A stretch of DNA of 64,000 bases from Flavihumibacter solisilvae (GCF_000814475.1 NZ_JSVC01000016.1:111412-175411); one strand, 5' to 3'; shown: positions 51,623-61,870, numbered from the stretch's first letter. A program made the numbers and translations. The notes: generated by a model from the letters alone, not told the origin.

Positions 51623-54553
51623 TTATTTTGCGACCTGTTGGTTTTTACTGAACAATCCGTCAAGTACAACTGTGGTGTAATATAATCCGCCGATTGTCGG
51701 ACCAGCAGCATACTGGATATATTTTTTATTGAAAACATTTGCTCCGCCTACTTTAACCGTGGCTTTCAGCGCCGGAATACGGTAAGTGATCTGTGCGTCT
51801 GTTGTATGGAAACTGGGCACTGTTCCATTTGCAAGTGGACTTTCCCAGAGGAAAGAGGACTGCCATTTCCAGACAATATTGAAGCCCAGGTTCTTAATGA
51901 CTTCCCTGTTGCCCAGTGCCATATTAAAAGACCATTTTGGCGTATTGAAAGCTGTAACAAATACATCTGATTCCTTATTGGTCTTGATATCATTATAGCT
52001 GACGTTCCCTGAAACAGAAAACTTTTTGTAGAACCGGTAGGTAACCGCCAGTGCTGACCCGTAATTACGGTAGGTATTTTTTGCATTGGTAAATACCCTG
52101 TACCTGGTCTGCTTTGAACGGTTGGCGGCCAACATATCCAGGACGGCAGCATCCGAACCAACAGTTCCGGAATTTGGAACTGAAACTTCTACCTGGCCCA
52201 GGAAACCTGTATAGGTATTGTGATAGAAATCCAGGTCTACGAAGATCCTGCCATCCAGGTAAACGCCCTTATAGCCGGTCTCAAATGACACGATCCTTTC
52301 CGGCTGGGTCGGATCCAGGGCTGTAACTTCAAGCAGGTCCCTGTTCTTTAACGCGGCGTCATTGGAATTCATTCCACTATTGACATCCTTATTAACTGCC
52401 GCATTAAATGTATTCACCGAAGCGAGAGTATAGGAATTGTCGAGATAGCCGAGTCCTTCGTTGATATAAGATAAACCTCCTACCCTTCTTACGTTTCCAT
52501 TATTAACAAAGGACAATGCTTCAAACAGGGCCGGAAACCGGAACCCGTTTTGTACGGCGAACCGGAAATTGTGTTCGTCTTTAGGACTATACACCACAGC
52601 CGCACGTGGATTGAATTTTGGCTTGAATTCAAGGTTGTGATCAAATCTCAGCGATGCAAATATTTTGAGTTTATCATTGAAGAAGGATTTTGTCACTTGT
52701 GTGAAGAATCCATATTTCTTATAATAAACGTTTGATCCGAAGTCGCTTGAATCGGGCACTTTACCGTTTACTTCAACGGGCTTATTCCGATCTTCAATTG
52801 GCCTGCTGAAATCAACAAAATTATTCCCGTCAGGAATCACTTCATAAATGCGCACGTCACCACCTACCAGCACGTTGAACCATTTTACCTTATTGCTCAG
52901 ATCCCATTGCGCATCTGTATGATACATCCGGCTTTTCTGAAGCAGCCATGCACCACCTGTGGCAGGCGCTCCGGCGATGCCGGCGTTTTTATGATCCCAG
53001 TTGTTGATGCCGATAATGGTATTCTTTAACTGTTCGAATTCCGGTGTTCCGGCTTCCACCCTACCCTGGTCGGCAAACTGGCGCGCCAGTTTCATTGCCG
53101 TGGCAAGATCAACCCCGTTATTAAGGGACTCTTGCAGGTTCAATTTGAATTTATCGCGCCAGGCATTGTTGGACAGGTTGGTCAGGTCAAGGTTGTCAGA
53201 CAATGGCTTCAGGTTATATGAGTCTCCCGTATTCTCAACTGACACATACGATTTAACCTGGAAATTTTTTCCCTTGATATCAAGATGATGATTCTGTACT
53301 ATCACATCGTTGAGCTGGATCTTATTCCCCCGTTGGAATACCCCATCCATTTTTCCCACCCTGTATCCATAAGCGAGTTCAAGAGAAGGATTTACGCGGT
53401 AATGGAAAGCCGCGTCGGCCTTGATATTTTCAACTATGGGATTTACCAGGTCTTTTTCCCAATAACCCGTTCTGCGCACGAGAAAAGTAGCGGGTGCGCC
53501 TTTGTACCGGACACCGCTGACGGTGACAGCATTATTATTTTCATCACCATACCTGTTCCAGGCGTCATAGGCTGCATTGTTTTCGCCATTCAGTTCCGGG
53601 TATGCGGGATTGGCAGTGTTCTTATCATTCGGGTTCTGGTCAGTCGTACTACTGGAGAGCCAGTCGGTTCCGCGCATGTAACTGAAGTTCACTTTGAACG
53701 CGAATTTCTGGTTGAAGGCTTTTGCAAAGCGGATAGCCGATTCCGTTAGTATGCCGGCATCACGCCCGGTACCACCAACATGGTTCACGCCGGTTTTCTG
53801 GTATAAGCTTAAACCCTGGTGCTGAAAAGGACTTTTTGTAATCAGGTTTGCCATGCCATTGATGGCGTTCATACCATATAATGCAGAGGCAGCGCCGGGT
53901 GTAACTTCCACGCTGGCGATGTCGAGCTCGGTGGGACCAATAGCATTGCCAAGCGGAACGCCAAGCGTTGCGGCCTGCATGTCGACCCCATCAACCATTT
54001 GCATGAAACGGAAGTTGTTAGGGATATTGAAGCCACGTGCATTCGGGATTTTAAAAGTCAGTGACGACGTAGTAAGCTGAATTCCCTTCAGGTTCCCCAG
54101 CGCATCGTAAAAAGAAGGCGCCGGAGTTTCTTTGAGTGCGCGGATATCGAGTTTCTCGATGGTTACCGGCGACCTGAGCAGTCGTTCGTTCTGCCTGCTT
54201 GCCGTAACAACCACTTCGTTGGCAATCATACTCTGGCTGAAGAGTTGTATGGAAACTTTATCGTTGATCGAACGCAGTGTTACTTCCTTTGGTGCAAAGC
54301 CGATGGCGCTGAACTGGAGGGTAAATGGGAATGGCTTGTTGCCAACGATCTTAAATACGCCGGTGCTGTCAGTCATTGACCCGAACTTGCTGTCCAGGAT
54401 CAGGACGGAAACCCTTTCCAGGGGGTTACCCTGGTCATCCGTTACTTTACCGGAGATCACAAAAGAGCCGTTGAGCTGGGCAACTGCCTGAATTTTTGAT
54501 ATTGTTACCAGGATAGCCAGGAGACACCCATATTTGATTTGCCTGATCCTCAT
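51623..54553 (-). CDS. TonB-dependent outer-membrane receptor
   Basis: 976 residues. A signal peptide (about 1-26), a carboxypeptidase-like regulatory domain (about 33-115: GKVTDDQGNPLERVSVLI), a plug (about 120-235) and a 22-strand barrel make up the protein; the barrel ends with VKVGGANVFNKKYIQYA. No SusD partner follows, so it is not a typical polysaccharide system. It sits between cysD and the permease fusion, inside the sulfate operon, and therefore probably imports a sulfur compound; the ligand is unknown. Confidence 0.92.
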   Translation of the reverse strand: MRIRQIKYGCLLAILVTISKIQAVAQLNGSFVISGKVTDDQGNPLERVSVLILDSKFGSMTDSTGVFKIVGNKPFPFTLQFSAIGFAPKEVTLRSINDKVSIQLFSQSMIANEVVVTASRQNERLLRSPVTIEKLDIRALKETPAPSFYDALGNLKGIQLTTSSLTFKIPNARGFNIPNNFRFMQMVDGVDMQAATLGVPLGNAIGPTELDIASVEVTPGAASALYGMNAINGMANLITKSPFQHQGLSLYQKTGVNHVGGTGRDAGILTESAIRFAKAFNQKFAFKVNFSYMRGTDWLSSSTTDQNPNDKNTANPAYPELNGENNAAYDAWNRYGDENNNAVTVSGVRYKGAPATFLVRRTGYWEKDLVNPIVENIKADAAFHYRVNPSLELAYGYRVGKMDGVFQRGNKIQLNDVIVQNHHLDIKGKNFQVKSYVSVENTGDSYNLKPLSDNLDLTNLSNNAWRDKFKLNLQESLNNGVDLATAMKLARQFADQGRVEAGTPEFEQLKNTIIGINNWDHKNAGIAGAPATGGAWLLQKSRMYHTDAQWDLSNKVKWFNVLVGGDVRIYEVIPDGNNFVDFSRPIEDRNKPVEVNGKVPDSSDFGSNVYYKKYGFFTQVTKSFFNDKLKIFASLRFDHNLEFKPKFNPRAAVVYSPKDEHNFRFAVQNGFRFPALFEALSFVNNGNVRRVGGLSYINEGLGYLDNSYTLASVNTFNAAVNKDVNSGMNSNDAALKNRDLLEVTALDPTQPERIVSFETGYKGVYLDGRIFVDLDFYHNTYTGFLGQVEVSVPNSGTVGSDAAVLDMLAANRSKQTRYRVFTNAKNTYRNYGSALAVTYRFYKKFSVSGNVSYNDIKTNKESDVFVTAFNTPKWSFNMALGNREVIKNLGFNIVWKWQSSFLWESPLANGTVPSFHTTDAQITYRIPALKATVKVGGANVFNKKYIQYAAGPTIGGLYYTTVVLDGLFSKNQQVAK

Positions 54554-54655
54554 TTTTTTGTTTTTCGATGATTCCTTTTTTTCAATCGCACTACTACTCT
54601 AGTTTTTTACTAGAATATTTCATTAAAAAAAATCAGAACCGGGATACTCCCACTA
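54554..54655 (-). promoter_or_regulatory. Gap between cysD and TonB receptor with palindrome
   Basis: The largest gap (102 nt) in the cluster. It contains TCTAGT-T5-ACTAGA (54598-54614), a perfect 6-bp-arm palindrome, in very AT-rich DNA. It may be a weak terminator, a processing site or an internal operator. Confidence 0.4.
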
Positions 54656-55567
54656 TCAGAAGTATCCCTCTTTTTTCCTTTGTTCCATGGCAGCTTCGCT
54701 TCGTTTGTCGTCTATCCTTGCTCCTCTTTCAGAGATCTTTGCTGAAAGGATTTCGCGGATAATATCATCGATATTATTTGCAGTGGAAGCAACAGCAGCA
54801 GTACAGGTCATATCACCAACCGTGCGGAAGCGAACAATTTCTTCAAACGGTACTTCTTCTTCTGTAGTGTTGAGGAATTCACTGTGAGGCCAGATCATTC
54901 CGTCCCTTTCAATTACATTTCTTTTATGCGTATAATAAATTGAGGGTATGGCTATTCCTTCTTCCTTGATGTAGGTCCAAACATCAAGTTCGGTCCAGTT
55001 GCTTATCGGGAAAACGCGGACATTCTCTCCCAGGTTGATCTTTCCATTGAGCACGTCGAACAGTTCGGGCCTTTGTTTTTTCGGATTCCACTGCCCGAAA
55101 TCATCCCGTACGGAAAAGATCCTTTCCTTGGCGCGGGCCTTCTCTTCATCTCTCCTGGCTCCGCCGATACAGGCGTCGAATTTGAATTCCTCGATAGCAT
55201 CGAGCAGGGTAACGGTCTGTAACACGTTCCTGCTGGCGTATTTGCCGGTTTCCTCTTTCACTTTTCCAGCATCAATACTATCCTGCACATAGCGTACGAT
55301 CAGTTCTGCTCCTGTTTCCCTTACGAGCCAGTCACGGAACTCGATTGTTTCAGGAAAGTTATGACCTGTATCCACGTGCAGCAGAGGGAACGGGATCTTG
55401 CCTGGCCAGAAAGCTTTTTGTGCGAGTCTGACCAGTGTAATAGAGTCTTTTCCACCGCTGAATAATAATGCAGGCTTTTCAAACTGCGCAGCAACTTCCC
55501 GCATGATATAGATGCTCTCATCTTCTAACATTCTCGGAAATGCGGGTATTGTTGTTGTTATCGACAT
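54656..55567 (-). CDS. cysD: Sulfate adenylyltransferase subunit 2
   Basis: 303 residues. CysD is the catalytic subunit that adenylates sulfate. The PP-loop is FSGGKDSITL (36-45); LLHVDTGHNFPE and GGARRDEEKARAKERIFS are further family segments. It normally sits directly beside cysN; here a TonB receptor and a permease fusion lie between them. It follows cysH by 33 nt. Confidence 0.95.
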   Translation of the reverse strand: MSITTTIPAFPRMLEDESIYIMREVAAQFEKPALLFSGGKDSITLVRLAQKAFWPGKIPFPLLHVDTGHNFPETIEFRDWLVRETGAELIVRYVQDSIDAGKVKEETGKYASRNVLQTVTLLDAIEEFKFDACIGGARRDEEKARAKERIFSVRDDFGQWNPKKQRPELFDVLNGKINLGENVRVFPISNWTELDVWTYIKEEGIAIPSIYYTHKRNVIERDGMIWPHSEFLNTTEEEVPFEEIVRFRTVGDMTCTAAVASTANNIDDIIREILSAKISERGARIDDKRSEAAMEQRKKEGYF

Positions 55568-55600
55568 ACTACTTCAACTTTTCTTCTTTGTTATAAAAAT

Positions 55601-56302
55601 TTATTTGGCGGATTCGTGGTGGAGGCCGCATTCTTTCTGGGATGCTTCCCACCACCACCTTCCGGCCCTGATATCTTCGCCCGGCTCAATCGCCCTGGTA
55701 CATGGCGCGCAACCGATACTCGGAAATCCTTTATCATGCAGCGCATTGTAGGGTATATTCTGTTCTTCTATAAAGGCCAGCATCTGTTCCAGGGTCCAGT
55801 CAAGCAACGGGTTAACCTTGATCAGCTGGTGGGCTTCATCCCATTCAGCGAACGGCAGGTTGTGCCTGTTTTCACTCTGTTCTGCCCTGAGCCCGGTCAC
55901 CCACACTTTTGCGCCCTTCAATGCCCGGTTAAGAGGTTCAACCTTGCGGATAAAACAGCATTCTTTCCTGTTTTCAACAGACTCGTAAAAACTATTGGCA
56001 CCTTTTTCAGCCACCATTGCTTCAACCCTGGCCGCATCCGGAAAGAAAACCCTGATGCCTACCTTATACCTGGCCGAAGTGCGATCGAGCAGGTCATATG
56101 ATTCCTGGAAAAGCCGACCGGTATCCAGCGTAAAAATGTTTACCGGCAGCTGCTGTCGCGCGACCAGGTGAGTGATCACCTGGTCTTCCTGGCCCAGTGA
56201 GCTGGAAAACACAACACCTTCAGGAAACAGGCTGCTGATGTGCGCCAGCCTTTCAGCAGCAGTCATCTGTGCAAGGGCGGTATTCAATTCAAAAAGATCC
56301 AA
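55601..56302 (-). CDS. cysH: Adenylyl-sulfate (APS) reductase
   Basis: 233 residues. The enzyme reduces activated sulfate to sulfite using thioredoxin. The iron-sulfur cysteines are present as ECC (Cys115, Cys116) and CAPC (Cys198, Cys201), and the redox cysteine as ECGLH (Cys225). This CC...CxxC set marks APS rather than PAPS reductases, in agreement with the absence of an APS kinase gene. SSLGQEDQV (35-43) is the nucleotide-binding segment. Confidence 0.92.
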   Translation of the reverse strand: MDLFELNTALAQMTAAERLAHISSLFPEGVVFSSSLGQEDQVITHLVARQQLPVNIFTLDTGRLFQESYDLLDRTSARYKVGIRVFFPDAARVEAMVAEKGANSFYESVENRKECCFIRKVEPLNRALKGAKVWVTGLRAEQSENRHNLPFAEWDEAHQLIKVNPLLDWTLEQMLAFIEEQNIPYNALHDKGFPSIGCAPCTRAIEPGEDIRAGRWWWEASQKECGLHHESAK

Positions 56303-56323
56303 AACGCTTTGCTTTAATATTGA

Positions 56324-57235
56324 TTAATACAATCCATCGATGGACAGGTATCTCTCACCTGTATCATAGTTGAAAGTAAGAACAGTACTGCCTTCCGGAA
56401 TTTCAGCCAGTTTCTTGGAAACTGCTGCGAGAGCAGCACCGCTTGAAATCCCCATGAAGATGCCTTCTTCTTTTGCAGCCCGCTGTGCGAAATTGAAAGA
56501 TTCATCCTTTCCGACAGCGATGATGCCATCAATTACATCCTTGTTATAAATACCAGGTACGAAGCCGGCACCGATTCCCTGGATTGGATGGGGTGAGGGA
56601 GAGCCGCCACTGAGTACGGGTGACAGTTCCGGTTCAACCGCAAATACTTTCAGGTTAGGGAATTTCTCTTTTAGTATTTCAGCGCAACCTGTGATGTGAC
56701 CGCCGGTTCCGACGCCTGTAATCAGGTAATCGATACCGTTAGGAAAATCGTTCAGGATCTCCTGGGCTGTAGTGCGGCGATGCACTTCAGTGTTAGCAGG
56801 GTTATCGAACTGCTGGGGCATCCATCCGTGGGGAGTAGCGGCAACAAGTTCTTTTGCTTTTTCGATCGCGCCTTTCATGCCTTTCTCGCGGGGAGTAAGT
56901 TCAAAGCTGGCACCATAGAGGCTCATCAGCCTTCTTCTTTCTATGCTCATGCTTTCAGGCATAACCAGGATGAGCTTATATCCTTTAACCGCGGCTACCA
57001 TTGCGAGACCGATACCGGTGTTGCCGGAAGTGGGCTCGATGATGACACTGTCTTTATGGAGAATCCCTTTCTGTTCAGCGTCTTCAATCATGGCCAGGGC
57101 GATCCTGTCCTTGATACTGGCACCCGGATTGTTCCTTTCCAGTTTTACATAAACATTGTGGGAATTGCCAAAAATGCGGTTCACCCGTACGTGGGGTGTG
57201 TTTCCAATTGTTTCGAGAATGTTTGAAGCAACCAT
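56324..57235 (-). CDS. cysK: Cysteine synthase A
   Basis: 303 residues. CysK makes cysteine from O-acetylserine and sulfide. The PLP lysine is Lys42 in [16 protein letters not shown] (69-74) binds the substrate carboxylate, and [11 protein letters not shown] the cofactor phosphate. It lies between cysE and cysH with short gaps (33 and 21 nt). It probably forms a complex with the serine acetyltransferase encoded next door. Confidence 0.95.
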   Translation of the reverse strand: MVASNILETIGNTPHVRVNRIFGNSHNVYVKLERNNPGASIKDRIALAMIEDAEQKGILHKDSVIIEPTSGNTGIGLAMVAAVKGYKLILVMPESMSIERRRLMSLYGASFELTPREKGMKGAIEKAKELVAATPHGWMPQQFDNPANTEVHRRTTAQEILNDFPNGIDYLITGVGTGGHITGCAEILKEKFPNLKVFAVEPELSPVLSGGSPSPHPIQGIGAGFVPGIYNKDVIDGIIAVGKDESFNFAQRAAKEEGIFMGISSGAALAAVSKKLAEIPEGSTVLTFNYDTGERYLSIDGLY

Positions 57236-57268
57236 ATGTTTTGTTTGAGGTGAGGGGTTTCAGGTTAA

Positions 57269-58096
57269 TTAAATGACCCAGTTCAATGGTTCAGCAAAAT
57301 CCTTTTTGTTTTTAACTGTGATTATCGGCTGGTGATATACTACACTTTGTGGTGGTACGCTTTCAACTATAAAGCAGTTACCGCCTATAATGCTGTCGCG
57401 CCCGATTACTGTCTTGCCACCAAGAATCGTACTGTTCGCGTATACGATAACGTTATCTTCAATTGTCGGATGTCTTTTCACTTCCGCTTCTTCTTTCTTT
57501 ACCGCCAGCGCCCCTATTGTTACACCCTGGTAGATCTTCACATTCCTGCCCAGTACGGAAGTTTCCCCGATAACCACTCCGGTTCCATGGTCAATCATAA
57601 AAGGTACGCCTATGGTAGCTCCGGGATGAATGTCTATCCCGGTTATGGAATGCGCCCACTCTGAAATGATCCGGGGTACCAGAGGTACCTGAAGCCGGTA
57701 AAGCACGTGTGCTACGCGATAAGCGGTAACAGCCATAAACCCCGGGTATGTCAGTACAACTTCTTCTAAAGATTTTGCAGCAGGGTCGAATTGCTGAAGC
57801 GCACGGGCATCTTCCATCAGGTGTTCTTTAATGCCCTCGAGCGAAGAAAAAAACAGGTCATTCACACTTTCCTTATCCAGTTTGTATGTCTGGTTGAATG
57901 CAAACAAAATTTCCAGCAACTGGTTCTTCAGGTTGTCGAGTTTTTTCCTGTGACGTGCTTCATAGGTCCTTTCATTCTCCACTACCGGGAACAGGTAATC
58001 GACCAGGTCCTGCGCGAAATCGATCACCTGCTTTTTCTTCGGAACCGAAGAACTCAGTATATAGCCGTGTATCAATGTCATATCCAATGTTTTCAC
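57269..58096 (-). CDS. cysE: Serine O-acetyltransferase
   Basis: 275 residues, GTG start overlapping the cobA stop as GTGA. It makes O-acetylserine, the carbon skeleton for cysteine. A helical N-terminal part precedes a left-handed beta-helix (about 170-262: IDIHPGATIG, IDHGTGVVIGETSVLG, IGGNCFIVES). The N-terminal region is longer than in E. coli CysE and resembles the EpsC-like serine acetyltransferases of Bacteroidota. The ATG five codons in is an alternative start. Confidence 0.92.
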   Translation of the reverse strand: MKTLDMTLIHGYILSSSVPKKKQVIDFAQDLVDYLFPVVENERTYEARHRKKLDNLKNQLLEILFAFNQTYKLDKESVNDLFFSSLEGIKEHLMEDARALQQFDPAAKSLEEVVLTYPGFMAVTAYRVAHVLYRLQVPLVPRIISEWAHSITGIDIHPGATIGVPFMIDHGTGVVIGETSVLGRNVKIYQGVTIGALAVKKEEAEVKRHPTIEDNVIVYANSTILGGKTVIGRDSIIGGNCFIVESVPPQSVVYHQPIITVKNKKDFAEPLNWVI

Positions 58097-58890
58097 GCGA
58101 TCTGCTGTTTGAATTGTTTTTGAATATCAGCAAACCAGTCAAGCTCCTGGTGATACCGTACTACGTCTCCAACTATGATCAACGCAGGGGTACCGACGGC
58201 GGCAGCTGCGACCTGGTCATTTATTTCAGACAAAATACCTGAAATAACGCGTTGATGCAATAGCGTGCCGTTCTCCACAACGGCGACAGGAGTATGTGGT
58301 GATTTGCCTGCTGCAACGAGGTTTTCGGTTATCAGCTGAAGGTTTTTCACACCCATATAAAACACAATCGTGCCTTCAAAAGCTGCCAGCATTTTCCAGT
58401 CGAAATTCAAGCCTTTTGTGCTACCCTTTTTGGTATGGCCGGTTACAAACAGGACCATCTGCGATGCATCCCGATGTGTAAGCGGAATGCCTGAGTATGC
58501 ACCTGCTGCAAGGCTGCTGGTAACGCCGGGTATGATCTCAAAGGAAATACCGTTTTCTTTAAGGAAAGATGCTTCCTCTGCTCCCCTTCCGAAGATCAGT
58601 GGATCGCCGCCTTTCAGCCTGACTACCTGTTTTCCCAGCTTTGCATGTTCAACCATAGTCTCGTTAATCGTTTCCTGGGTAACAACCGAACAATAAGGCA
58701 TTTTTCCCACAGAGATCCTGAGTGCATCGGGGCGTGCCCAGGACAGGATCTCGGGATTCACGAGATTGTCGTAAAGGATCACGTCTGCCAGTTCCACAAC
58801 GGCTTTTGCCCGGAGGGTTACAAGATTGACGTCACCCGGTCCGGCTCCCGTGATATACACTTTTCCATATTGTCCGTTTACTGCATTCAT
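58093..58890 (-). CDS. cobA: Uroporphyrinogen-III C-methyltransferase
   Basis: 265 residues. It methylates uroporphyrinogen III twice to precorrin-2, the precursor of siroheme. Typical motifs: VYITGAGPGDVNLVTLRA (SAM loop), VVRLKGGDPLIFGRG, and PGVTSSLAAGAYSGIPLTHR. Siroheme is the cofactor of CysI in the same operon. It follows hemA by 23 nt and overlaps cysE by 4 nt. Confidence 0.94.
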   Translation of the reverse strand: MNAVNGQYGKVYITGAGPGDVNLVTLRAKAVVELADVILYDNLVNPEILSWARPDALRISVGKMPYCSVVTQETINETMVEHAKLGKQVVRLKGGDPLIFGRGAEEASFLKENGISFEIIPGVTSSLAAGAYSGIPLTHRDASQMVLFVTGHTKKGSTKGLNFDWKMLAAFEGTIVFYMGVKNLQLITENLVAAGKSPHTPVAVVENGTLLHQRVISGILSEINDQVAAAAVGTPALIIVGDVVRYHQELDWFADIQKQFKQQIA

Positions 58891-58913
58891 GTTAATCCGG
58901 CGTTGTGATATAT

Positions 58914-60149
58914 TCAGTTCAATTGTTCGTATGGTTCAACATTTGCGAGCAGCTTCGACCATTTATTCCAATCGGCACCGTCCTTTTGCTGCTGGCGGAT
59001 GGACCAGGCAAGCTGGCGCAGAATGTTGGCAGACAACTCCTCGCCGAAACGGGAAAGAGTCGCACTGTCAACTTCGGGATGCTTCTCCGCATAATCCCTG
59101 ACCTGTCTTTCCTTAAGTTGTTGCATCAGCAATTTCCATTGCTGCAACGTCTTTCCGATCCACTGGTCTTCCTTCCATGTGGCAAGTTCAGACATTGCTG
59201 ACCAGATCAGTTGCATCGCATCATCGATCGCTTCTTTTCTTTTCTCCAGTGTCTCTTTGCGGATGGCTGCAATATGACTCAGGTTATACACATAGTTATT
59301 TGCATTCTCGGCAGTGTCTGCAACCTGGAAAGGCATGGACAGGTCTACAACCAGGCGCTTTGCTGAAGGTGCAGTTCTTTCTGCCCCATAATTCAAAAGC
59401 GGTTCCTTATTGCGGATTGCCACCATAACAACCGAAGATGTCCGGTAACTGTGTTCAAGCTGGTCGGTAGTAACTACGTTTAATCCCAGTTTCACGGCCA
59501 GCTTCCTTGCTTTTATCGTACTCCTGTTCCAGATGCTGATGTTACTGAAACCTTTGTTCACCAGGATCTCCGCAACCAAGGCTCCGGTTTCCCCGGCGCC
59601 CAGTATCAGCACGCCATTGCTGCTTTCAGCAGGATACTCAGTCACAAAAGATCCGGCAAGTGCAACTGCGATGGATGCAATGGACTGGTGGCCTTTATTT
59701 ATATCTGTCAGGTTCCGGATACTCTTACCTGTTTCAAATGCTTTATGGAAAATCCTGTTCAGCCATGGTGAGGTAAGGTTTGCCGTTACCGCATTTTTAT
59801 AAGCCAGTTTCAACTGACCAAGAACCTGGTCTTCACCTGTGACAGCCGAATCCAAACCGGCAGCTACTTTCAGCAGGTGCAGGATTGCTTCATCTTCAGT
59901 ATATATATAAAACCCTTCTGTCTTTTCGGTCAGCCCGAACTGTTGGAGCATCAGCCTTTCCGCCCTCTTCCTGCAATGCACGGGTATATCTGCATATATT
60001 TCAACACGATTGCAGGTACTCACCCAAACTATACCGGTAAAGGCGCCTGAGATCGAATTGCCTGACGCAGCCTCTTCTGCAAGACCGGCATATTTTGCCA
60101 GCATGTCGAAGCCTGCGCTGTAATAACTTATGCCTGCAACTGCTATCAT
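58914..60149 (-). CDS. hemA: Glutamyl-tRNA reductase
   Basis: 411 residues. HemA reduces glutamyl-tRNA to glutamate semialdehyde, the first committed step of tetrapyrrole synthesis. The catalytic Cys46 sits in STCNRVEIY; the NADPH domain shows LGAGETGALVAEIL and the C-terminal dimerisation helices follow. Its place in a sulfate operon, 2 nt behind cysI, suggests that precursor supply for siroheme is raised together with sulfite reductase. Whether it is the only hemA cannot be told. Confidence 0.94.
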   Translation of the reverse strand: MIAVAGISYYSAGFDMLAKYAGLAEEAASGNSISGAFTGIVWVSTCNRVEIYADIPVHCRKRAERLMLQQFGLTEKTEGFYIYTEDEAILHLLKVAAGLDSAVTGEDQVLGQLKLAYKNAVTANLTSPWLNRIFHKAFETGKSIRNLTDINKGHQSIASIAVALAGSFVTEYPAESSNGVLILGAGETGALVAEILVNKGFSNISIWNRSTIKARKLAVKLGLNVVTTDQLEHSYRTSSVVMVAIRNKEPLLNYGAERTAPSAKRLVVDLSMPFQVADTAENANNYVYNLSHIAAIRKETLEKRKEAIDDAMQLIWSAMSELATWKEDQWIGKTLQQWKLLMQQLKERQVRDYAEKHPEVDSATLSRFGEELSANILRQLAWSIRQQQKDGADWNKWSKLLANVEPYEQLN

Positions 60150-60151
60150 AC

Positions 60152-61870
60152 TCAGTTATGATGAAAGTCAGATGATGAATAATTATGCCTGATCAGTTCC
60201 TTTCTCACCAGGTAATCCCCGAAATGTTCGTCGGGATTGCGTTCTTTCGCATATTGACCAAGAATAGGATCAAGCGTTTCCAGGATCTCTTCTTCATTTA
60301 GTGCTTCCCTGTATAGTACATTCATCCTGTCGCCATTAAAGGATGCGCCAAGGTAAAGATTATATTTACCGGGAGCCCTGCCTACAAAACCTATTTCGCC
60401 AAGGTAAGGGCGACCGCAACCGTTCGGGCATCCGGTCATCCGGATGGTGATAGGTTGCTCTCCGATACCATGGTTATCCATTAATACATGGATTTTATCA
60501 ATCAGGGAAGGAAGATAACGTTCTGCTTCGCTGTTTGCAAGTGGACAAAGATTCAATGCCACGCAGGCAATGGAATGCTGGTGCAGGCTGCTCACTTCCT
60601 GGTGGGCAGTAAGTCCGTATTCATCCAGTAACTGCTGTACCAGCGGCTTCTGCTCCTCTGAAACATTCCCGATCACCACATTCTGGTTCCCCGTGAGGCG
60701 GAAATCTCCACCTTCGAGCATGTCTGCGATTGCCCTCAAGCCTTTACGTAACTGGAAGCGTTCTGTATCTTTCACGCGTCCGCCCTCGATGTATAGCGTA
60801 TTGTACCACCTGCCATTCACACCCTGGATCCAGCCATAGCTGTCACCATTCGTTGTAAAGACAAATGGCTTTGCCGGTTCAAGTTCGTAACCAAGCCTGC
60901 GGTGCAGTTCTTCCTTCACAAAGTCCAGTCCCACACGATCTATAGTATACTTGAATCTTGAGTTCTTCCTGTTTTCCCTGTTACCGTAGTCCCGCTGGAT
61001 GGTAACCAGCTTTTCGCATACATCGGGCACATTTTCGGTTGGGATAAAACCGATCACATTGCCAATGCGGGGATACGTGCTTTCGTCACCGAAAGTCATT
61101 CCCATTCCACCACCAATGGTAACATTGAAACCGAGTAACTGGCCATTATCTTCAATGGCGATGAGGCCGACATCGTGAGCATAAACGTCCGTATCGTTGT
61201 AGGGAGGAATGGCAAAAGTGATCTTGAATTTGCGGGGAAGATAGGTTTTGCCGTAAATCGGCTCTTCCACCGGTGCTTCTTCATCCGGGCCAACCACCTG
61301 GTCTTCATTCACCCATATTTTATAGTACGCCGTAGTTTTCGGTGTCAGGTGATCGCTTACTCTTCGCGTCACTTCCTGGACAGCGTCATGAACGGCAGAT
61401 GTGTGCGGGTTCACCGTATTCATCACGTTCCGGTTAACGTCGCCACAGGCCGCAATGGAGTTCAACAGGGAAGCATTTATCTCCTTGATCGTCTGCTTCA
61501 GGTTGTGTTTATAGATATTGTGCAGCTCAAAGGCCTGGCGGGTCGTGAGCTTCAGAGTTGGCATACCATATTTTGTGGCCAGGTCGTCAATCACCTGCCA
61601 CTGTTGCGGAGTGGCAATTCCACCCGGCACCCTCACGCGGATCATAAAGGAATAAAGCGGTTCGAGCTTCTGTCCTTTTCTTTCCTTATCCAGCTCCCTG
61701 TCACTTTGTACATAGCTGCCATGGAATTTGATGAGCTGCTGATCCTGTGCATACAGGTTACCGGTAACTTCATCCTTGAGGCTATCCTGGATAGTACCCT
61801 CGAGGTACTTGCTTTTCTCCTTTATATGTTCAACTTCGCTGAGTTTGGATTTATCCTGGTTCAGAGACAT
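60152..61870 (-). CDS. cysI: Sulfite reductase hemoprotein, beta subunit
   Basis: 572 residues, full length. CysI reduces sulfite to sulfide on a coupled siroheme and 4Fe-4S centre. The cluster cysteines are CVALNLC (Cx5C) and CPNGC (Cx3C) in TGCPNGCGRPYLGEIGF. The N-terminal TTRQAFELHN segment and KFKITFAIPP are also typical. It follows cysJ by 23 nt. Ferredoxin-dependent enzymes are related, but the adjacent cysJ marks the NADPH type. Confidence 0.95.
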   Translation of the reverse strand: MSLNQDKSKLSEVEHIKEKSKYLEGTIQDSLKDEVTGNLYAQDQQLIKFHGSYVQSDRELDKERKGQKLEPLYSFMIRVRVPGGIATPQQWQVIDDLATKYGMPTLKLTTRQAFELHNIYKHNLKQTIKEINASLLNSIAACGDVNRNVMNTVNPHTSAVHDAVQEVTRRVSDHLTPKTTAYYKIWVNEDQVVGPDEEAPVEEPIYGKTYLPRKFKITFAIPPYNDTDVYAHDVGLIAIEDNGQLLGFNVTIGGGMGMTFGDESTYPRIGNVIGFIPTENVPDVCEKLVTIQRDYGNRENRKNSRFKYTIDRVGLDFVKEELHRRLGYELEPAKPFVFTTNGDSYGWIQGVNGRWYNTLYIEGGRVKDTERFQLRKGLRAIADMLEGGDFRLTGNQNVVIGNVSEEQKPLVQQLLDEYGLTAHQEVSSLHQHSIACVALNLCPLANSEAERYLPSLIDKIHVLMDNHGIGEQPITIRMTGCPNGCGRPYLGEIGFVGRAPGKYNLYLGASFNGDRMNVLYREALNEEEILETLDPILGQYAKERNPDEHFGDYLVRKELIRHNYSSSDFHHN

